Assembly: GCA_047639575.1 (NCBI GenBank)
Contig: JBLIOB010000182.1
Span: 1-8,292 of the forward strand
Direction: 5' to 3'
Length of the DNA stretch: 8,292 nt
From: JBLIOB01 sp047639575
Lineage (GTDB): Bacteria > Bacteroidota > Bacteroidia > Flavobacteriales_D > Parvicellaceae
Positions 1 through 4,745 of this stretch are shown piece by piece. The translations under genes were made by a program, and so were the position numbers. The notes under the pieces were generated by a model that was not told the origin of the DNA, made no database searches, and saw only the letters and a list, made by a program, of their open reading frames with translations. Positions within the stretch are counted from its first letter, which is position 1. Each line of letters starts with the position of its first letter.

Positions 1-198
1 ACTATACCAAAGCCCACCTCCTGTTCCATTAGTCGTTCCACAAGTAGGGGCAGCATCGGCTGCAAAAGGAGTCGTATTTCCATTAACTACAGCTCCACAA
101 ACTATTGGAGTTGCTCCTCCACAATTATCTTGTGCATTACTCTTAGTAATACTAACAACAAATATGAATAATATAGCTATGAAAAACTGCCTTTTCAT
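1..198 (-). CDS. Secreted surface protein, N-terminal part only (runs off left edge)
   Basis: An open frame of 66 codons starts at the ATG at 198-196 and is still open at base 1, so only the N-terminus is visible. Residues 1-22 form a signal peptide: a basic MKRQ start, a hydrophobic run (FFIAILFIFVV), then a SNA-Q cleavage site. The mature part begins DNCGGATPIVCG and continues to a TCGTTNGTGGGLWYS stretch. Paired cysteines followed by a Gly-rich segment and a WY pair are common at the start of Bacteroidota extracellular proteins that carry a T9SS sorting domain at the far C-terminus; that end is outside the window. The start overlaps the stop of the upstream gene as ATGA (198-195), which suggests translational coupling. 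Export is well supported; the specific function is unknown. Confidence 0.75.
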   Translation of the reverse strand, partial: MKRQFFIAILFIFVVSITKSNAQDNCGGATPIVCGAVVNGNTTPFAADAAPTCGTTNGTGGGLWYS

Positions 199-932
199 TC
201 TTTTTCAGTTTGATGTCCAATAATTGGTTTTAGCACTCTACCATCAGACACATATATTTCTCCCAATAGTTGATACCCATTTGCCGATAGAATGCTTTTT
301 AATGTGTTGTAGGTTATCAAGTCCGTTGTAGCTAATTTAAAACAATCGCACTCATCAATAAACACACAGGAAGAATTTACAAGTGATTGTTGGATTTCAT
401 ACTGCACTTGTTTAGCTAATTCTGGAGTAGAAATACCATTTACAGTAAATTTATAAACAAGTTCTAAAGAGTTTGGTGCATTTGATAACGAAAAGGGAAC
501 ACCAAAAGTAAAAAGTCCGTTTACATCTCCATCAGCTTTTTTCCAATCTATAATTCCACAAATTTCTAAAAAATTAGCACTACCTCCAGCAGTAGCTGTT
601 AATAAGCCTCCAGTATTTATGGTTACGCCACTTCCACTTGGTAGCATTAGTTTTGGACCATTAACTGGAAATTCCAATGTCCCATCTACCGCTATAAACA
701 TAGGTGAACTAGAAGCAGAATAATCTTGCTGAATCCCTATTGTAATAATGTCCCCTGCTTGTATAAAAATAGTATCTCCACAAACTGGTATTCCTCCAGT
801 AGAACTCCATGCAGTAGGTACATCCCAAGCACCTCCACCTGTTCCATTAGAAGTATAAACTGTTGCTAAACTTGTTCTCGAAAGAAAGAAAACTAATAAA
901 ATAATTAATATGAAACTTCCTTGTTTTCTCAT
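195..932 (-). CDS. Secreted protein: beta-helix-like N-terminal part plus HMA-like C-terminal fold, function unknown
   Basis: This 245-residue protein has a signal peptide at 1-23 (FILIILLVFFLS, then SLA). Residues 29-65 (GTGGGAWD, then CGDTIFIQAGDIITI) resemble the opening of Bacteroidota surface proteins in which short beta strands stack into a helix. Residues 80-130 continue as short alternating strands ending in an EICG turn. Residues 157-226 change character and can be read as strand (VYKFTVNGI), helix (STPELAKQVQYEIQQS), strands (CVFIDECDCFKLAT), helix (TYNTLKSILSANGYQLL). That is the order of a heavy-metal-associated ferredoxin-like fold, but the CxxC metal loop after NGI is missing; the fold call is my inference. 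No T9SS C-terminal signal is present. The last base pairs overlap the start of the next secreted protein, so the two are probably co-expressed. Function is not recognised. Confidence 0.75.
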   Translation of the reverse strand: MRKQGSFILIILLVFFLSRTSLATVYTSNGTGGGAWDVPTAWSSTGGIPVCGDTIFIQAGDIITIGIQQDYSASSSPMFIAVDGTLEFPVNGPKLMLPSGSGVTINTGGLLTATAGGSANFLEICGIIDWKKADGDVNGLFTFGVPFSLSNAPNSLELVYKFTVNGISTPELAKQVQYEIQQSLVNSSCVFIDECDCFKLATTDLITYNTLKSILSANGYQLLGEIYVSDGRVLKPIIGHQTEKE

Positions 933-1022
933 GTTAAAACACTGGTTTTATTATACCTGTAATACGTAAGCCTACTACTTTAGTTGTCTAATTTTTAAAG
1001 TTTTACAGGAAAATTATTTTTT

Positions 1023-1253
1023 TTACTTCACAATTAACTTCTGACTATACATTTGGTTTTCAAAAGAAGTAGTAATTAAATAAACTCCAGCAGGGATTTT
1101 CACATCTATTGGTACTCCTACCAACTTGCCATTTTCAATGTTTACTGCCGCTTTAGAGTAAAACTCTTTACCTTGTATATCTCTTAGCACCACCAACACT
1201 TTTTCTTCCAGTGAGCCGATCGAAGTTAGAATCTCCCTGTGGAAAGATTGTAA
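1023..1253 (-). pseudogene. Orphan T9SS type A sorting domain, decayed remnant
   Basis: The minus strand reads a frame ending in a TAA at 1025-1023. Its last ~65 residues match the pattern of a T9SS C-terminal sorting domain: a beta strand and turn (VLVVLRDIQGKEFYS), then KIPAGVYLITTSF, then a terminal QKLIVK. Such domains route exported proteins through the type IX system and are cleaved at the cell surface, so they are normally joined to a large secreted protein. Here the frame is closed by a TAA only a few codons upstream (1256-1254) and there is no start codon or signal peptide. The neighbouring minus frame at about 1225-1262 reads ITIFPQGDSNF, which looks like the expected ..IFPNP.. opening of the domain with the NP lost, and so implies a frameshift and small deletion. 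I read this as the 3' remnant of a lost surface-protein gene. Confidence 0.7.
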
Positions 1254-1420
1254 TTATCTCTCAGAAAGGACCTCTCACTCCGTTAACTGAGCAACCCAAC
1301 TCCAAAATTCCAACCTACTTATTTATCAATGCTTCTAATTAAGCGGTTCTTACATCTGAGGAAGGTCTTTATTCACTTTTAATAAGGAATAAAGTTAACG
1401 ATTTATCATTTGTCGAAAAC

Positions 1421-1434
1421 GGGATAATTATCCC
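1421..1434. repeat. 14-bp perfect palindrome GGGATAATTATCCC
   Basis: GGGATAA is followed directly by its reverse complement TTATCCC with no loop. A loopless palindrome of this size suits a dimeric DNA-binding protein better than an RNA hairpin. It lies about 68 bases upstream of the candidate -7 box for the gene starting at 1532. No second copy was noticed in the window. A regulatory role is inference only. Confidence 0.35.
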
Positions 1435-1501
1435 TAAAGGCTTTGTCCCATTCAAATAATAAAAACGTAAAAATGGCGACTAAATCAGAGCCAATTATTA
1501 T

Positions 1502-1509
1502 TACATTTG
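1502..1509 (+). promoter_or_regulatory. Bacteroidota-type -7 box (TACATTTG)
   Basis: TACATTTG matches the TAnnTTTG consensus of the Bacteroidota primary sigma factor and would give a short leader before the ATG at 1532. No clear TTTG -33 element is found about 19 bases upstream, so the match is partial. It would drive the small unknown gene and the thioesterase as one transcript. Confidence 0.45.
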
Positions 1510-1531
1510 TTAACATATAAAGACAATTGTA

Positions 1532-1933
1532 ATGAGTTCAGAAAAGGTGAAGATTAATGAAATCGAAAATGAGATTGAAGGCTACTTCGGTGGTCTAGAG
1601 TCCAATAGCATTGATTTCAGTTATGTAGAGAAGAATGGACACTTCGTACTTGATTTATTAACCATTAGTCCTACTCATAAGCAATCGTTTTTGTTTCACT
1701 CAGAAGAAGCATTAACTAAAGAAGATTGTCTATATAAGATGCTGGCTTATTTAAGAGAGTATCGAGTTAAAGAAAGTTCATATACCGTTCAATGGAGTTT
1801 AATAGGCGAAGAAGAGCTACATACTTCTTATTTTAGAGCAAATAATATATTATCTGCACTAGACAAATTTTATCATGCCCGAGACTTAAACTCAATTGTA
1901 GTGTTTAGTGTAGTATTAAATCCAATAGCGTAA
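1532..1933 (+). CDS. Small conserved-looking protein of unknown function, coupled to a thioesterase
   Basis: This 133-residue protein has no signal peptide or membrane segment, so it is probably cytoplasmic. The first third is acidic (INEIENEIEGYFGG). The C-terminal part alternates strand and helix: YTVQWSLIGEEE, then HTSYFRANNILSALDKFYHARD, then SIVVFSVVLNPIA. The SYFRANN and LNPIA segments look like conserved-family signatures, but I cannot name the family. No catalytic motif is evident. The ATG at 1532 follows a TACATTTG box by about 22 bases and is the first in-frame start. The stop shares its last base with the next start (TAATG, 1931-1935), so it is almost certainly translated together with the thioesterase and may act in the same acyl-CoA-related process, although nothing in its own sequence shows this. 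Confidence 0.75.
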   Translation: MSSEKVKINEIENEIEGYFGGLESNSIDFSYVEKNGHFVLDLLTISPTHKQSFLFHSEEALTKEDCLYKMLAYLREYRVKESSYTVQWSLIGEEELHTSYFRANNILSALDKFYHARDLNSIVVFSVVLNPIA

Positions 1934-2334
1934 TGAAAGGAACATACCCAGTAGAAGTAAGGTTTAAAGACATTGACATGGCAGGCCATGTTCACAACAG
2001 CGTATATCTCGCATTTTTCGAACAAGCAAGAATAGATTACTTCAATGAAATAACCAATGGTGATTGGAATTGGAGGAAAAAAGGCTTGATCTTGGCTAGA
2101 AATGAAGTTGATTACTTAATTCCCGTTTATTTAAAAGATAAAATTCAAGTAACCGTTCACTGCGATCATGTCGGTACTAAGAGTTTCACCTTATCATATG
2201 AATTGTTTTCTGAATCGGAGGGCGACAGGGTTGTTCACACCAAAGGCAGAAGCATTTTAGTGTGTATGGATTATATCAAAGAAGAGACCGTAGACATTTT
2301 TGAAGAGTGGAAAGAAGCTCTTCATGGGTTGTGA
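1933..2334 (+). CDS. Hotdog-fold acyl-CoA thioesterase, 4HBT/YbgC type
   Basis: This 133-residue protein matches the 4-hydroxybenzoyl-CoA thioesterase family in length and layout. The N-terminal strand VEVRFKDID leads into MAGHVHNSVYLAFFEQARIDYF, the family signature with Asp13, Asp15, the GHVHN loop, Tyr25, Glu30 and Arg33. Asp15 aligns with the catalytic Asp of the Pseudomonas 4-hydroxybenzoyl-CoA thioesterase (D.D..G pattern). The remaining strands (LILARNEVDYLIPVYLKDKIQVTV, SFTLSYELFSE, RSILVCMD) build the hotdog sheet. Members are cytoplasmic oligomers that hydrolyse acyl-CoA thioesters; the natural substrate cannot be read from sequence. The start is fixed by the TAATG overlap with the upstream gene. 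No terminator follows directly. Confidence 0.9.
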   Translation: MKGTYPVEVRFKDIDMAGHVHNSVYLAFFEQARIDYFNEITNGDWNWRKKGLILARNEVDYLIPVYLKDKIQVTVHCDHVGTKSFTLSYELFSESEGDRVVHTKGRSILVCMDYIKEETVDIFEEWKEALHGL

Positions 2335-2380
2335 AATCACATTCATCGATAAAAAATAATGGTTCATTGTAACTTTTGAG

Positions 2381-2417
2381 GGTGTTCGCCTGTTTTACTA
2401 ATACAGGAACAAACACC
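2381..2417 (+). promoter_or_regulatory. Stem-loop in the 5' leader of the CxxC-protein gene
   Basis: Two stacked stems can form just before the start codon at 2420. The outer stem pairs GGTGTT (2381-2386) with AACACC (2412-2417), the inner stem pairs CCTGT (2389-2393) with ACAGG (2403-2407), with a 9-base loop between and a small internal loop (CG against AACA). All eleven pairs are Watson-Crick. There is no T-tract, so it is not a standard terminator. Its base is two bases from the ATG, which could affect ribosome access. A near-match to a -7 box (TAACTTTTG, one base too long) lies at 2370-2378. Confidence 0.35.
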
Positions 2418-2419
2418 AC

Positions 2420-2809
2420 ATGTCAGAAGATTTCAATTATACTTGCCCTAGTTGCTCTGCAGGATTAAGCAGAGAAGGAAGAGTTATGGTCACGATGACC
2501 CTTGATTCTGGTGAAAAATCGAATTTAATTTTGGATCCACAGCCTGGACTGTATAATTATCAATGCAATCCACCACTGTCTTTGAAGGAAGGACAATTCG
2601 TAAATTGTTTCTGTCCGTATTGCTGGGAATCCCTGCAATCCGAGAATTACCCCAACTTTGTAAGATTAAAATTAGATCGACCGAATAAAGATCTTGTTAC
2701 CGTTTTGTTCTCTAGATTAGTAGGACAACACAAAACCTACATCGTTAATTCAAAATTTACGGAAGAATTTGGAGACGGCTCTAAAAGCCTGCTTGATTTC
2801 GCTACATGA
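2420..2809 (+). CDS. Zinc-ribbon-like CxxC protein, function unknown
   Basis: This 129-residue cytoplasmic protein has two CxxC knuckles: C9-P-S-C12 near the start and C65-P-Y-C68 in the middle, separated by a strand-rich insert (RVMVTMTLDSGEKSNLILDP). Four cysteines as two CPxC pairs suggest a single zinc ribbon that holds both ends together. Two further cysteines (C49 and C63) could support a different metal or redox arrangement. The C-terminal third (FVRLKLDRPNKDLVTVLFSR...HKTYIVNSKF) is strand-rich and has no recognised motif. It lies 85 bases downstream of the thioesterase in the same direction and may be cotranscribed, although a stem-loop sits before its start. The gene converges on the MiaE-type gene with 46 bases between the stops, where no hairpin was found. 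I do not recognise the family. Confidence 0.7.
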   Translation: MSEDFNYTCPSCSAGLSREGRVMVTMTLDSGEKSNLILDPQPGLYNYQCNPPLSLKEGQFVNCFCPYCWESLQSENYPNFVRLKLDRPNKDLVTVLFSRLVGQHKTYIVNSKFTEEFGDGSKSLLDFAT

Positions 2810-2855
2810 AATCGTTACCCCACCCTCTCGACAACAAGAAAGACGGCCTTGAAAA

Positions 2856-3437
2856 CTAACCATGGATCGTCTCCTGTTTTCCGTACTTAGACATCAAATT
2901 TGCTTCGAACGCAAGAAACTTCTCCCACCGATCATCTACATCCACTCCTTCGCCATACTGTCTGGCGAAAGAGATGAATGTGGTGTAATGTCCAGCTTCA
3001 CTTTCCATTAACACTCGATAAAATTCTTTCAGCTCAGGATCCTTAAAGTTTTCTGAGAGTAATTTAAATCGCTCGCAACTCCTAGCTTCAATCATAGCAG
3101 CGAACAATAATTTATCTACTAAATTTTCTGTAGGACTTCCACCTCTTCTGATATATGATAATAAATCATTCACATACGGGTCTTTCCGCTCAGGTCCTAA
3201 GACTAATCCTCTTTTCTTAATTATGTCATGAACTTGGCGGAAATGATCCATTTCTTCATTAGAAAGTTCGATCATCGCGTCCACTAAATCAGTTAAATGA
3301 GGGTACTTTACAATTAATGTGATCGCATTGGTGGCCGCTTTTTGCTCACACCAAGCATGATCCGTTAGGATCTCAGAGATGTTTTTTTCTACTATGTTTA
3401 CCCATCTAGGGTCAGTTGCCATCTTAAGTCCAAGCAT
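2856..3437 (-). CDS. miaE: MiaE-type tRNA 2-methylthio-N6-isopentenyladenosine-37 hydroxylase
   Basis: This 193-residue protein has the length and pattern of MiaE, an oxygen-dependent diiron enzyme that hydroxylates the isopentenyl group of ms2i6A at tRNA position 37. The ferritin-like ligand set is complete: Glu31 (CEQKAATNA), Glu62 and His65 (EEMDHF), Glu117 (MIEARSCERF) and Glu147 and His150 (ESEAGHY). The N-terminus MLGLKMATDPRWV is the usual family opening and supports the ATG at 3437 over an internal ATG at 3422. The protein is soluble and acts after MiaA and MiaB, neither of which is in the window. A TACATTTG box lies 14 bases upstream, and the gene diverges from the TPR/OmpA pair. The family call is strong; the exact tRNA substrate is inferred from the family. 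Confidence 0.9.
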   Translation of the reverse strand: MLGLKMATDPRWVNIVEKNISEILTDHAWCEQKAATNAITLIVKYPHLTDLVDAMIELSNEEMDHFRQVHDIIKKRGLVLGPERKDPYVNDLLSYIRRGGSPTENLVDKLLFAAMIEARSCERFKLLSENFKDPELKEFYRVLMESEAGHYTTFISFARQYGEGVDVDDRWEKFLAFEANLMSKYGKQETIHG

Positions 3438-3451
3438 ATTTTTAGTTTGTA

Positions 3452-3459
3452 CAAATGTA
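3452..3459 (-). promoter_or_regulatory. Bacteroidota-type -7 box for the miaE-like gene
   Basis: Read on the minus strand, TACATTTG matches TAnnTTTG exactly. A TGTTTT run at 3482-3477, 17 bases upstream, is a partial match to the TTTG -33 element. The spacing to the ATG at 3437 implies a leader of only about ten bases, which is usual for this phylum. Confidence 0.55.
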
Positions 3460-3485
3460 GGGATATGCGGAATTTTAAAACAGGG

Positions 3486-3505
3486 TTATCAACAATTGTT
3501 AATAA
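3486..3505. promoter_or_regulatory. Near-perfect 20-bp palindrome between divergent genes
   Basis: TTAT-C-AACAATTGTT-A-ATAA is symmetrical except for one central-flank pair (C3490 against A3501), with a perfect 10-bp core at 3491-3500. It lies between the miaE-like promoter and the TPR gene start, where an operator would be expected. Each half (TTATCAACA and TTATTAACA) is one base off a DnaA-box consensus, but two such near-matches in AT-rich DNA are weak evidence. Confidence 0.3.
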
Positions 3506-3553
3506 CTCAAAAACCAACTTACCTCGAGAGAAAGCAGTTTTGGCATAATTTTA

Positions 3554-4684
3554 ATGGCTTTCAAAGGAAAAACCAAAGACATGATAAAGAGTAAAATGAG
3601 TTGGTTGACATTATTGTTTGTTTTAACAGCAAGCGTAGGATATAGTCAACCAGGTGGGGAACTTACTGCTAAGGAACAAGCTTATCAGGATTCGATAAAT
3701 GCTTTAAATGCTGAGAATGCTGCAACAGCTGAATCTCAGGAAGCATACAACAAAGGCAACGAGCTTTTTGGTCAGAAAAATTATAAGGGGGCAATTGCTA
3801 GTTTCAATAAAGCAATTCAAGGTGATCCTAATTTCCAATTCGCTTATTTTAATAAAGGCGTGTCTCAAGTGGAGATTAAAGATTTCAAAGGTGCCATCCA
3901 GACCTTTACTTCTTTAATTAAGTTAAACGATGAGCATGAAAAGGCTTATTTCAACAGAGGTAGAGCATATCAAGGATTGAATGATCAAGACGCGGCAATT
4001 TCAGATTATGATCAAGCAATCTTTTTTAATCCTGAAAATGTGAAGGCGTTTTACAATAGTGGTGGAGCTTGGTTTTTAAAACAGGACTATTTGAAAGGGA
4101 TTGCAATGTTTGATAAAGCGATAGCCATTGACAATGCCATGGCTGATGCTTATAACGACCGTGGAAGTTGCTACCGAATGCTGAAAAAGTATCCGTTAGC
4201 TGTTGCCGATTATGAAAAGGCAGGCAAATTAGATCCTAATCACGCTTTCGTATTCAATAACATTGGAACGACTAAGAAAATGATGAAGGATTATGCTGGA
4301 GCGCAACATGCATACAGTAGAGCATTAACTATTGATCCAAAATTCTATTTAGCTTATAACAATCGGGCAGCGATGCTATATGAGCAAGAGAAATATAGAG
4401 AAGCGGAGAAAGACTATTCTTCTTGTATTCAGATTAATGGGAAGTATGCCCCTGCGTATAGCGGAAGAGCTGCTTGTAAGCATAAACAAGAGAAATATGC
4501 TGATGCAGTTAAGGATTGCGATAAAGCGATCTCATTCAATAAGAATTATGCTGGAGCTTATGTGAACAGAGGGATTTCAAAAGAAATGCTGAGAGATCAA
4601 GCTGGTGCGTGCACTGATTGGGCGAAAGCCAGAGAGCTTGGTTCGGACCTTGCTAAGAAATATCAAGTTGCTAACTGTCAATAA
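3554..4684 (+). CDS. Exported protein with nine tetratricopeptide repeats
   Basis: After a signal peptide (WLTLLFVLTASVGYSQ) and a short charged linker, residues 62-367 form nine consecutive 34-residue TPRs. They show the consensus small and aromatic positions, for example AYFNRGRAYQGLNDQDAAISDYDQAI. The last ends in ACTDWAKARELGSD, a typical closing repeat in Bacteroidota TPR proteins. The product should be a periplasmic or outer-membrane-associated superhelix that binds a protein partner. There is no lipobox cysteine. Three in-frame ATGs are possible (3554, 3581, 3596); those at 3581 and 3596 give more conventional signal peptides than 3554, so the true start may be up to 42 bases further in. 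Only 61 bases, without a terminator, separate it from the OmpA-family gene, so the two are probably an operon with related envelope roles. Confidence 0.88.
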   Translation: MAFKGKTKDMIKSKMSWLTLLFVLTASVGYSQPGGELTAKEQAYQDSINALNAENAATAESQEAYNKGNELFGQKNYKGAIASFNKAIQGDPNFQFAYFNKGVSQVEIKDFKGAIQTFTSLIKLNDEHEKAYFNRGRAYQGLNDQDAAISDYDQAIFFNPENVKAFYNSGGAWFLKQDYLKGIAMFDKAIAIDNAMADAYNDRGSCYRMLKKYPLAVADYEKAGKLDPNHAFVFNNIGTTKKMMKDYAGAQHAYSRALTIDPKFYLAYNNRAAMLYEQEKYREAEKDYSSCIQINGKYAPAYSGRAACKHKQEKYADAVKDCDKAISFNKNYAGAYVNRGISKEMLRDQAGACTDWAKARELGSDLAKKYQVANCQ

Positions 4685-4745
4685 AAGAATCAAGATGAAC
4701 TTAGTGAAACGATCTCCCGAATCAACATATAAAAATAGAAGAGCG

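Larger units (their letters stand above)
1254..1531. other. Intergenic stretch, no convincing gene
   Basis: No gene with a start codon and plausible length is visible on either strand. On the plus strand a frame from 1343 to a TAA at 1457-1459 is open for 38 codons (AVLTSEEGLYSLLIRNK..., ending GFVPFK) but has no start codon. The same frame is also open before an in-frame TAA at 1340-1342. The antisense strand over the same bases is open too (ending TLFLIKSE), so the coding direction, if any, is undecided. This may be further debris of the lost gene whose sorting domain lies just to the left. A 14-bp perfect palindrome and a promoter-like box are listed separately. Confidence 0.5.

Noticed and set aside
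1473..1520. Small plus-strand frame MATKSEPIIITFVNI as a leader peptide
   Set aside because: It overlaps the candidate -7 box, has no regulatory codon pattern or hairpin after it, and 15 codons are expected by chance.
2810..2855. Terminator between the convergent CxxC and miaE-like genes
   Set aside because: No inverted repeat with a T-tract could be found in these 46 bases.
3486..3505. Possible DnaA boxes or replication origin
   Set aside because: Both halves are mismatched to TTATCCACA, there is no cluster of boxes, and no dnaA, dnaN or partition gene is nearby.
3379..3594. Plus-strand open frame of 71 codons
   Set aside because: It is antisense to the start of the miaE-like gene and runs through the divergent promoter region into another frame of the TPR gene; its composition is not protein-like.
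3708..3917. Open frame inside the TPR gene (and a similar one at 4380-4565)
   Set aside because: Both are out-of-frame shadows of a strongly supported TPR protein.
4605..4745. Upstream extension of the PorE-like gene to an ATG at 4605
   Set aside because: It would overlap the TPR gene by 80 bases and bury the signal peptide at MSNKLIIILV; the start at 4746 fits an exported protein.
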